Shown here: in pieces, positions 50,190 through 60,513 of the stretch
How positions within the stretch are numbered: the first letter of the stretch is position 1
Layout: every line of letters starts with the position of its first letter
Source: Viridothelium virens
Lineage: Eukaryota; Ascomycota; Dothideomycetes; Trypetheliales; Trypetheliaceae
Assembly: GCA_010094025.1 (NCBI GenBank)
Contig: ML991789.1
Span: 186,001 to 250,000, forward strand
Direction of reading: 5' to 3'
Length of the DNA: 64,000 nt
Program-made: the position numbers and the translations under genes
Notes under the pieces: model-generated
Told to the model about the DNA's origin: nothing
What the model saw: only the letters and a program-made list of their open reading frames with translations
The model's database searches: none

Positions 50190-53100
50190 ATGGCACCACC
50201 TATGAGTACCCGGGCAAATGAATATGACGATAAGTGGCTACTTCTTACAATCGCTGACAAAGGTCGACAGCTCGAGATATCCCGTATCAGAGCAGCTGCT
50301 GCCGCTAAGGCGATCCCGCCGGCAATTCGCGAGGAGAAGAGGCAAGACTATCTAGCCTTCCGAAACTCGCTCCAGGCATCGAAAATAAAAAGGCCGGGAG
50401 CTAAACTACCAGATTCTAGTACGCTACGAGATCGTATCCTTGAACCTCAAAAGGCAAGCGACCGAATTAGAAAATTGTCAGGCAGTACAAAAGCATCATC
50501 CGTCCAACAAGCGAAGGGATCGAGTGCGAGAACCATTAGTGTTGGGAACACAGATGACAATAAGGATGTCAACTTACTTGCGTCTGGGTGTCCAGCCCCA
50601 TCTCGGATCCTAACAACCTTACCAATAAAGTGCAAAATCTCTCGTTGTTTCAGGTGTGAGAAGCACTCCAGACGGCCCGTATACGCGTCGTACCTGCGCG
50701 GGCTGTCCCCTCAACTCTGACAATTTTTGTGCTTCAGAACTTATCCTCAGCAAGGGCTCATCCCATTCCTTGACTAGCTGCCCTCAGACCTCTTCTAGAC
50801 TTGTAGCGAATCCGTCCTCTAGTTCCACTCCATCATATATGCTGGTATCCCGCTCCGGAGACTGCGCCAAGCTTGCTGAGCCCGAAGAAAAGTTAACAAT
50901 GAAGCGCACAAATGAAAACAGTACCGACGCCATCGAGGGGTCTCCCAGGCGGGTGAAGCCATCGAGTAGCGATGGGACCTTGACAGACGTGAGACGGGAA
51001 GCATCAAGGCGAGTCCGGAGTGGCCCTCTGTGGCATAGTGATGATGATAGTGATGGTGATGATCATGGAACTCCCAACCAGCTTGGGCTCAGAGTGAAGG
51101 GGGAATGTCGACCTGGTGGGAATTCGCAAAGTCGCACAAGGGAACTGGGCCAAAACAAGCTTGCACAGACGCTGAATGAACGGCGGAAACTCAGTGATAG
51201 GGAAGCTGAGAAGGGTATTCCAGTCGCTGGGGAAAGACCACAAGGGTATGGATCAATAAGCTTGCCAAGACAAGATGCTGTGATAATCGATCCTGACCCT
51301 GGAGAGTCCGAGCCAATAACAGAAACGCCTGGCCGTGCAGATGGGCTGGGCATTATTTCCTACTACCCACATTTCCCTGGTTGCAAGACTAGCAACCGCG
51401 ATCTCTTCAGTGCTAAGAAAATCGATAAGACTAATCTCAGTGCCATTCCAGCAAGTCAAACTATGAACGCGTCCGCTACCCGATCTGAAGCAAATGGAAT
51501 TTCCGCGACTGGATGGCAAATAGCCAGTGGCATCATACCGGAAGAGTGCTTCACTCCTGTAAATCGTCGAACAGAGACGATCGAACGCACGGAGAACCCG
51601 CTGTTTGTCGGGCAGGATGAAGGTAAAGAACGTGAATTAATTCAAGTGCAACAGACAGTGACGGCTAAGGAAAGAGTAGGAAAAGCGAAGAGAGATTCAA
51701 CGGGAAAGCGGAAAGAGGGAGAACAACTGAAAATGGGTATCAGCGATGAAAGCAGAGCCCAATGGCAGGACAAGCTGAAAAGAGAGGCAGTAAGGAGTGA
51801 AGAGTCAAGGCGACAGCAGGAACATTGGAAGCGGGAGCGACAAAACAAGCAGAGAGGGCAAGAATCGAGAGTTCAGAAGGAGATATCTAGATCGGCCAGA
51901 AATGAGAGGGAGACTGGAGGGCACCCTGAGGGAATCGGACAGCTATCGCGGGGGAGGACCGTACCCGACACAACCAACGTTGCAGAACAAGCTTGGCAGT
52001 TCGGCATCAGCACTGTTGCCCCGGAGCATGACTCTCAAGCATTTGCAGAGGCTCGACCTTCACAGAGGACGGAGAGACACTCCCAGTGGAAAAGGGCAGA
52101 AACAGCATTGGAGGAGAATTCGAAGAAATCGGTTGACATGGCCAGCGTCTGCAGGCTGGAGACCTCGCTCCATAAAGACTGCAATTCAAGGCCACGTGAA
52201 GCTATTAGAGAGCACCCAGGTAATTTTTTGAGAGGAAAGATAGATGTCCCTGGGGATCGCTTTCTTGGCCAGCACAGGTCTCTCCTTGACCAGCGGTACA
52301 AGCCGAGCAAAAGCGTCCGGTTTGAGGGAGTGACACAGATTAGCGAGTATGATGCCGACAAGAGCATTAACGATGTCAAGCAGAATATGCTTCAGTGTCC
52401 GCTGGGTGTGCTTCAACGGCCAAGTATCCCTCGGCTGTCAAATGTCTGTGGCGGGAAGGATCTTGAACTGGTGGAGCGGCTGTATCAAGAACGCCAGAAG
52501 GATAACGATAATAATGAACCCAGTAGAGCAGAAGCGGAACCACCGAAGCTCACAGCCCTTCGTAACGAATCGCCAGTCAGAACGGCGGATTACACCTATT
52601 GGACCTATTCAGTTCAGCGAAAGGAGTGGGATAGCAGTCAGGATGAAGAGGACATGGACTGGGTTCAATATGGGGATATTTATACATCATCTCACCACGC
52701 CGATCGTGCTGCCGGAAAGGAAATTTTACAGCAGCGTGGCGCACCGCAACCAATGTTCCCTGATGCCGATGAGTGGAGCATGAGCAAAGACGGGGCGGGC
52801 CTCAAGGTTTACTTGCTCGTCGCCAATGGATACAACGTGAGAGTAAGGGTCTCCCGGATACTAAGAACTGGAAAAGACGGGATACCTCCGATATCCAGGA
52901 TCGGCTGGCTGAAGAGAGTCGTTTATGAGGTGAAATATGAGACCGGCGAGGAGCCTGCGGAAGACGAAGACAATACAAAGGTCATCCCTGAACTATTCAC
53001 GATCCGGGGCCAAGCCAACCAGGAGGCTGCCAGCAAGCTAATCGATTTATCAGTGAACCCGGAGTCCCAAAAGATTGACGAAGTGCAGAGACTTATCAGC

Positions 53101-53235
53101 TTGAGGAGGCAGGTTGACGACTTTTTGGCGACGGTGGAGCAGGAAGAAGGCTTATTCGAAGCGGAGGGAGAGGATGGCACAGGGGTAAAGGTGTGGGTGG
53201 AGGAGCGGGCTTTGAGTGGTCCCCGTAATATATGA
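50190..53235 (+). CDS. Large hypothetical protein with disordered middle and conserved-looking C-terminus
   Basis: Two frames appear to belong together: 50190 onward (MAPPMSTRANEYDDKWLLLT) and 50654-53235, joined by an intron with a strong acceptor (GTTGTTTCAG). The donor is not settled; phase-compatible GT sites lie at 50485, 50524 and 50539. The product is about 960 residues. Seen: a short N-terminal helix (about 10-65), a long Ser/Lys/Glu/Arg-rich region with predicted coil (SEESRRQQEHWKRERQNKQR), and a C-terminal part that looks folded (YTYWTYSVQRKEWDSS, LKVYLLVANGYNVRVRVSRI, IGWLKRVVYEVKYET). No known domain recognised. If the join is wrong these are two genes. Confidence 0.6.
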
Positions 53236-53715
53236 TGGGTGACACATTGTATGATGTGACTACTAGTAAGAAGCTCAAGGAATCATGAACTTTACCAGAG
53301 AGTTTAAGTTCCTTTGAAGGTAACAGATATCAAGATCCGGTTGGGGGCCTCCTGACTTGGGCAGGGCAGAAATGGGAATTTCGAAACGCCTGAGCGGCTC
53401 TGCTAGTGAGTATGAAGAGCCGTACGGATTCCGGGAAAAGGGTGTATAAGACCTCGCAGTCTCGTATAGGTTTTCCTGAATATTTGGTTGAGGGACCCCC
53501 CAATTAATACCTGCGTACCGTACAGAGGTCAAAATAAAGATCAAACAAGGATCATCCAATAGAATCCTTCCACCTGCATTCAGCGCGCTGTCACGTGGAC
53601 TGACGTCTGTCCCGAGCCATTGTCGATTTTCCGTCCAATTAATCACCCGCAATATAAACCCCACCCCACCCAATAGAGTAACCTCTGAACCATCCCGTCC
53701 CAGGAAGTGCGGGTC
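53236..53715. other. Intergenic region
   Basis: A 132-codon minus-strand frame (53275-53673) has no recognisable features. Presumed promoter of the serine acyltransferase gene. Confidence 0.5.
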
Positions 53716-55415
53716 ATGAACAGCACCTCAAGGCTCCTTACCCTCTCCCGAACGCTTTCGCGTGTCCGACTTGGCTCAGAGAGAAGCGCACTGCCGGTCC
53801 AGAAATGTCACAAAAGAGCTCTACATAGGCAGGGTTTCGTGAGAGCTCAAGCAGCAACAGCCAATGTCCATACGGAGGAATACACTTCTTCCACATCTCC
53901 ACCATCACCAGACTCTTCAAATCCCGCATTATCCTTCCCATGTCTTGATGCCGTCGAATCTCGTTCTGCGTCTCTCTCTCAACGTTCCCTGAGCGGTCCT
54001 GAGCCATCCTACACCACCGGCAAACATCTCACCTTTCATTCACATGCGCCACTCCTCCTAGATTGGGGTGGGGTTTTGCCAGAGTTTGAGGTTGCCTATG
54101 AAACATGGGGCCAGTTGAATGAGACTCGTTCCAATGCAGTTCTCCTACATACAGGCCTTTCAGCATCTAGCCATGCCTGTAGCACAGAGACAAATCCCAA
54201 GCCAGGATGGTGGGAGAAGTTCATAGGACCGGGTCGTCCTCTCGACACGAATAAATACTTCGTTGTTTGTACAAACGTCATTGGCGGCTGCTACGGTAGT
54301 ACAGGTCCTTCATCTGTTGATCCTGCAAACGGCGAGCGCTATGCAACGCGCTTCCCAATTCTTACAATGGAAGACATGGTACGGGCACAGTTCCGGTTGC
54401 TTGATTCCCTAGGCATTGGGAGGCTGTACGCGAGTGTCGGGAGTAGTATGGGTGGCATGCAGAGTCTCGCTGCGGGCGTCCTTGAACCAGAGAGAGTAGA
54501 GAAAGTAATCAGTATCTCCGGTTGCGCAAGAAGCCATCCATTTAGTATCGCAATGCGGCACACGCAAAGACAAGGTGAGCACCATTTCTCTCACGTTCCA
54601 AACCATTCAGTGTCATTATATCCGAGTTGTTTTCATCCCACAAAGCATTCGCAGCTAATGCTTCTATCGAAGTCCTCATGACTGACCCCAACTGGTCCCG
54701 CGGTTTCTACTACTCCTCCATTCCTCCGCACTCTGGAATGAAGCTCGCCCGCCAAATCGCCACTATCACATACCGTTCCGGCCCAGAGTGGGAGCAGCGC
54801 TTTGGACGCCGACGCGCCGATCCGTCACGGCCGCCTGCCCTCTGTCCCGACTTTCTCATTGAAACATATCTCGACCACGCCGGCGAAAAGTGGTGTCTCG
54901 AATATGACGCCAACTCGCTACTGTACGTCTCCAAGGCGATGGATCTCTTCGATCTTGGCGCGGCGCACCAGCGGCGCATGGCAACGCTGAGGGAGGAGAA
55001 TAAGGGGAAGTTAGAAAAACCCAGAGAGGCAGGTGGAAGTGGGCAGACCGTAGATGACCTCTGTAATTTGATGCTTCCCTCAAAGCCGTATGAGGAAACC
55101 GACGCGGCGACGCAAGACATGTCGGTCCCGGTTTCGAACCCTGCCACTGCGCCCACTGGAGCTACCGACCCGGATCTTGTGCAGGGACTACGACCTCTTG
55201 CGCAGAAGCAAATTCCAACCCTTGTTCTAGGTGTGGCGTCGGACGGGCTGTTTCCTGCATGGCAGCAGCGCGAAATCGCGAACACCCTTGTTGCTGCTGG
55301 GAGTCGGGTGGTAGAGCATGAAGAATTAGGCATGGAGAGGAGTCTATTTGGGCACGATACGTTCTTGCTTGATCTGGATGGTGTGGGCGGTCCTGTGAAA
55401 GAGTTCCTTGGGTGA
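53716..55415 (+). CDS. cysA: Serine O-acyltransferase of the CysA/Cys2 type (MetX-like alpha/beta hydrolase fold)
   Basis: Exons 53716-54574 and 54673-55415, with a 98-bp intron, join in phase to give 533 residues ([14 protein letters not shown] across the junction). Seen: an Arg/Ser-rich N-terminus suited to mitochondrial import, [42 protein letters not shown], and the nucleophile elbow GSSMGG (Ser about 244), with Asp in VASDGLFP and His in FGHDTFLLD completing the triad. Although the fold is that of homoserine O-acetyltransferase, the [16 protein letters not shown] signature belongs to the fungal CysA/S. pombe Cys2 branch, which acylates serine (acetyl, or succinyl in the later view) for cysteine synthesis. 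Convergent with TFIIE-alpha. Confidence 0.9.
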
Positions 55416-55894
55416 TCCAATGTGTCCTGATATCCATGAAATCCTCGCATAAATCTGGCGTTTTTGGGAGGCTTGGCATGGTAGAAAAGCATTTAGCGGC
55501 GCATCAATTGTCCCTAAGGAACCCGAATCATAGATTTTGCATGTCAGCATTTTTCGAAAAGCACAGGTTTATGCATTTAGCAACGGAATGTTTGCCATTC
55601 AGCTTGACACATTTAATGCTATCTTTCTATGTGACGCCAGGCTTGCCCCGTTAGGCCGCCTGAGTGATAATACACATCGGAATGAAGTATGGAGATAGCT
55701 CAGGCATGCTCCAGCCGTGATGATACCAACTTCATTCCGTGGACTGCCGCAAAGATAAAGAAAAAAAATATCTTTTTGACTTGATGATCGCCGCCGCCCC
55801 GTCAAGTACAGCTCAACGCCATCCGATGTGATCCCTCGATTCAAACGCCCTCCAAGAAGAAAAGGGCTAACAAGCGTGATACACAGTTGTAGGC
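55416..55894. other. Convergent 3' spacer
   Basis: Lies between the ends of the serine acyltransferase and TFIIE-alpha genes. Contains a short A run near 55765. No gene supported. Confidence 0.6.
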
Positions 55895-57434
55895 TCATAA
55901 AGCGTCCACAAAATCATCTTCATCCTCATCACTTTCCACAGCTTCCACATCCACCGGAGCCTCAACCTGACCGGCCTGCCCGACGCCTGCCTCTTTTCCT
56001 GTCACTGCAGTGGACGCTGCCCCACCATCAATCTTCGCCCTCTTGGCGACCCTCTCCGCCTCGTCATCTGAATTCTGCCCCGAAGGCCCCGCCGAACTAT
56101 CCTCTGAGCTTGGCCCCTCCGAAACCATCTGTGCATGCTCTGCCTTCACCGCATGCACACCGTTCGGCAATGGCTTCTTCTCCTCGGTGGCTCCAGCCAC
56201 CTTGGGGGTGGGTGCCGGCGCCGTAAACGCAACATCCTCGAACTCGTCCTCGTCTTCTTCGTCGTCTGAGGCATCCGCGTTTGATGGAGAGGACGGCGAG
56301 CGCCCGTCGTTGGCGGCTTCCTCCTGCATTTGCTTTTGCAAGTTGTCGAAGTAGTCTTTGAGGTCGGCAGTGTCGTTCGCGGAGGCGGCAGCGATGGCGT
56401 CTTTGGTAGTTTTCTTATCGTCCTCTGTATTTTCGGGATTGATGCCGTTCGAGGAAGTAAGGTCAATTGTATTTGAATCTGCCTGATCCGTGGTCTTGAG
56501 GCCGGTGATAGTGGAATGTGTGTGCCAACTGGGTAGTTGATTCTGGGCTCGTAGTTTCTCCTTGCGCTCGCGCTCTTCTTGCCGGCGGCGTTCTTCCTCT
56601 TCTGCGCTAGTGGCGCCCACGAGGCTAACTTCTACGCGTTCCTGGGTTTCCAGACCTTTAACTTTCTGAGGGACGACGCGCAGTTGTGAATCCACCAGAG
56701 TCTCATTTTTGACACCTTGTTCTTCTTTAGCGCGCTGAATAGGGCGCGCGTTCGAAAAAGCGGTTTCCCAGTCGTTCTCAGGAACAGTCGAAGAGTCCAA
56801 CCGTTGCATCAAACTCAAGAGCGGAGAGAGCTGCTGATTGAGCCGCTGAATTGTTGCGTTTTCAGCGACCGCTGGTCCACCGGTTTCGGCCTCGTCGTTA
56901 GCTCGAAATTGCAAGATACTTTGGCACCTATGACAACAATAATTTCCGTTCATGTCCAGATTGTCGATGACTTCCATCACAGTCCAATCATTTCCGCATC
57001 TTCCGCATACCAGCTCTTTTCGTTCAGTACTGCCCGGGGCAGAAAGTGACTCTGTGTGTTTGGTCATACGATACAAGCGATACTTGATCGCGTCGATGGC
57101 GAGGTGGAAATTGATGTAAAAAACGTCGCGGCTTGAAACACGGTTTGTCTCGTTCTTCACCTGCTGCGTCTGTACATGCAGAAGGCCATCGGCGCGCAAT
57201 TTACCAGCATATTTGCGCATTGGCTTTTCTTGCATATTGAGGCAGGAGGCCAGGTCATTACCGTTGAGGCTAGAAACATCCATTGTTAGTAAGCTACATC
57301 AGCTAATGGCCCAATGCGAGCGCATCGCGGGTAACATACGCCGAGTGTACCATAAGGGCATCTATGACGAGGATGTGCTCGATGTCATAGAATGCGCGAG
57401 CGACGCTGCGAATGAGCGTTTTGGCGAGATCCAT
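55895..57434 (-). CDS. TFA1: TFIIE alpha subunit
   Basis: Exons 57434-57340 and 57269-55895, joined by a 70-bp intron, give 489 residues. Exon 1 encodes MDLAKTLIRSVARAFYDIEH and the join gives MVHSALNGNDLASCL, the winged-helix (TFE/IIEa) domain, about 1-105. A zinc ribbon follows: CGRC (Cys120, 123) and CCHRC (Cys144, 147). The C-terminal half is acidic (DASDDEEDEDEFEDVAF and ESDEDEDDFVDAL at the end), like other TFIIE-alpha tails that contact TFIIH. It acts in RNA polymerase II initiation. The ATG at 57283 lies in the intron of this model, so the family-matching upstream start is preferred. Divergent from PUS1. Confidence 0.93.
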
Positions 57435-58048
57435 AATGCCGCCGGAGAGGTCTAAGTAGAAAAGAGGTGACTGTTGAAGGAGAAAGCGAAAGCGGTATCA
57501 GATCTGGAGCCAGTAAAGGCGAGGTCCGAGTGGTTTTGAAGTTGCAGAAGGGTAGGTTAGAGGGGCAGCGGCCAAAGAAAAGGCGAAGATAGGTAACAAT
57601 AGGAACGAAGTCAATAGCCGGGGCGGACTCAAGGCCCACAGCTACCGCGCATGATGACAAATCCCTCACTGAAGCATGTACAGGAGAGATCCCACTGTCT
57701 GATACACACTCTTGATGCTCGTGTGTGATCAAGATATACCTTACAATGAGCTTCGCGACAGCCGGCGTGGGCTGAAGTGAGTCGAGAGTGTCGCTGACAT
57801 AATTCTTGAGGCTCTGCGGGAGAACTCCACAAACTCCGTCATAGGGCTAAGCTAAGCTAATTTGGAGTTGGTGGTTTTTGCCAGTGCGGGACCAGAATTT
57901 TAGACTTTCGAGGTTCACGCGAGCGTCATGACCGCTTCTTTATGACCGCCTTACGCTCTCTCGAACGATTCTGTGACAATATACGTTCCTCCGCACAAAA
58001 TTCCAGAGTTCTGAGGCAATCTCTAGCTGGACATAAATCATTCTCAAC
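57435..58048. promoter_or_regulatory. Divergent promoter region TFIIE-alpha / PUS1
   Basis: A 614-bp spacer between two start codons on opposite strands. No specific site assigned; short frames on both strands are not supported as genes. Confidence 0.5.
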
Positions 58049-60164
58049 ATGGCAAACACGTCCGAAAGCCATCAACCTCCTGCATCCTCAAGTGGATCCC
58101 AAAAGCGGAAATGGTACAATGACACCGTCCGCAATGGCAGTCGAAAGCATGGCGATAAGAGAGATAAGGGACGAGATCTGGGCCGTAAATCATATCAGTA
58201 AGAATCCCTTTTCTACGCCGTGGATCCTGAAACTGACAACCTAACAAGTCGCCAAGATGTAGATAAACGTCAGCGAAATGAGTTAGATCAGGAGAAACGA
58301 CGAAAGCTGGACACATCGCAACGAAAGGAGTCTATTCTTCCAAAGCCATTTTCCGAGGAAGAAATTGCGGCAGAAGAGCGCAGACCCAAGCATAAAGTTG
58401 CAGTCATGATTGGCTATGCTGGAAGTGGATATAAGGGCATGCAGATGTATGGCATGTTTAGGTTGGGATGGTTAGATGGTTTGCTAATTGGGCCATAGCA
58501 ACTGGAGCGAAAAGACTATCGAAGGCGACTTATTCCATGCTTTTGTCAAAGCTGGCGCAATATCCAAAGCTAATGCCAACGACCCCAAGAAATCCTCTCT
58601 CGTTCGCTGTGCGAGGACAGATAAAGGCGTTCACGCGGCTGGCAATGTCATCTCGCTCAAACTTATAATCGAGGATGGGGATGTGGTGAAAAAAATCAAC
58701 ACACACCTTCCTGCACAGATACGAGTCTGGGGAATTGAGCGGACAATTGGAAGCTTTAGTTGTTATCAGGCTTGTGATTCGCGCTGGTACGAATACTTGA
58801 TACCGACACATTCCTTGCTGCCACCTCATCCGTCAAGCTTCCTAGCGAGGGAGTTGGAGAAAACTGCCGATGAAGTAGGCGATCGCGAGGGGTATGAGGA
58901 GCGCCAAATTGATGTTGCAAATTTTTGGCAATCGGTAGATGAGACCGATATCAAGCCCATTCTGGAATCGTTGGACAATGAAATTCGACCTCAAGTTACG
59001 GAAGCACTATACAAATCAGATGAGCACTTTTCCGTGGATGCTGAGCATGAGGACATAAAAAGAGTTGCTAGTCCCAGCCCCACAAGTGAGCCAGCAGACA
59101 GAACTGAACATGAGACACCGCAGATCGATACCAGTGGGATTATGAACAAGCACACGGCTCGGGCACCAGATAAAGGGGACATTCCACATTCAATGGTGGA
59201 GCCTGGATTCGCTGAGACTTTGGATGCGAGAGGCGAAGATCCCAATGCAGAAAACCCTAAATCAGAAATGGGCACAACTGATTCCACCGACTCAGATATC
59301 AGAGTCCAGACCAACAGCGAATCGAAATCCAACCCCGCCCTTATGAGCGCAATAAAACGCCTGCGCAATGCCTATCTAGATGCTAAACGCCGCTACCGCG
59401 TTAGTCCTTCCCGCATTGCCCGTCTCCAGACTGCCCTCAATGCCTACGAAGGCACCCACAATTTCTACAATTACACTATCCAAAAGACTGGCCGCGACCC
59501 CAGCGCTAAACGCCACATCAAATCTTTCAAGGTCAGTCCGCAACCCATTCTAAAGCGGTTGCGGGGCAATGAATATGATCAAGCGAAACCAGAGAAGGGG
59601 GAGGAAGAAGCGGAAGCCGAAGAAACCGAATGGCTCTCCCTCAAGGTTCACGGCCAGTCCTTCATGATGCACCAGATCCGCAAAATGGTAGGCATGGCCG
59701 TGCTTGCCGTTCGCTGCGGCGCAGACGCAGTCCCGTTGATCCAGCAATCTTATCATTGGAATACCAAGTTTTCAATACCGAAGGCACCGGGTCTAGGCCT
59801 CTTACTGGAGCGGCCGGTTTTCGAGTCGTATAACCAAAAGGTGGAAGATAAATTCAAGGAAAGGACGAAGGTTGGGTTTGAGCAGTACGAAAAGGAGATT
59901 TCAGAATTCAAGGATCGGGAGATTTACGGCCGAGTATTCGGAGAGGAGCAGCGCAATGCGGTGTTCCATTCGTTTTGGGGCCATATCGATCGCTATCGAG
60001 AGCCCTATTTTCTGTACGTGACGAGCAAGGGGTGGGAGGCTACGAAAGGGGCGAAGTATGGAAGCGCGGAGAAGGCGGGAGGCGAGAAAGTTGCAGACCT
60101 CGTGCAGAGTGACGATGAGGAGATTGAGACGGAGGGAGCGGAGGGAGAGGGTAGAGAAGGTTGA
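58049..60164 (+). CDS. PUS1: PUS1-type tRNA pseudouridine synthase
   Basis: Exons 58049-58197, 58249-58446 and 58499-60164 (introns 51 and 52 bp) give 670 residues. Seen: a basic N-terminus, KVAVMIGYAGSGYKGMQI across the second join, and the catalytic loop VRCARTDKGVHAAGN with the invariant Asp at about 157. Next is SRWYEYLIPTHSLLPP, then an acidic, poorly conserved insert (about 265-380), followed by YEGTHNFYNYT, the LKVHGQSFMMHQIRKMVGM motif and the C-terminal FKERTKVGFEQYEKEI region. TruA-fold family: it makes pseudouridine in tRNAs (and other RNAs) without a cofactor, mainly in the nucleus. The insert makes it longer than yeast Pus1. Confidence 0.94.
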
Positions 60165-60513
60165 AACAGCATGATAATCTAGGAGCCTCATTCAGAGCAT
60201 TCAAGGCAAGCATCCTTCGAAGCGGAAGCGGTGAGTGTATTGTCTTCAAGCTTTTGGATCCAACCGATTTTCGACATATCCCACTTTTTCCTGTCAGATT
60301 GCCAAATGCTCATTGAGTTTATGACCATGACACTCATTCCCAAATACACCCGCAGTTCCCGGTGAATGAGCTCGCTCGAATATGCGAAACTCAAACGCCT
60401 TGATATTCCTCCGTTATCATTCGTGTCATTGCATCCAGGCCATGCGCTTTGCCGGGAGACATCTACCGATGCGCAACTCCTATAAATCTATCATAATCAG
60501 AGCCTCTCAGTCC
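60165..60513. other. Convergent 3' spacer between PUS1 and the NLR-like gene
   Basis: Short minus-strand frames overlap the PUS1 end, but no feature is supported. Confidence 0.5.

Noticed and set aside
54627-55415. Second half of the serine acyltransferase as a separate gene
   Set aside because: A phase-1 intron (54575-54672) joins it to the first half, and the catalytic Asp and His lie in this part.
57213-57283. ATG at 57283 as start of TFIIE-alpha
   Set aside because: It would lose the first winged-helix residues; the upstream exon from 57434 restores MDLAKTLIRSV and joins in phase.
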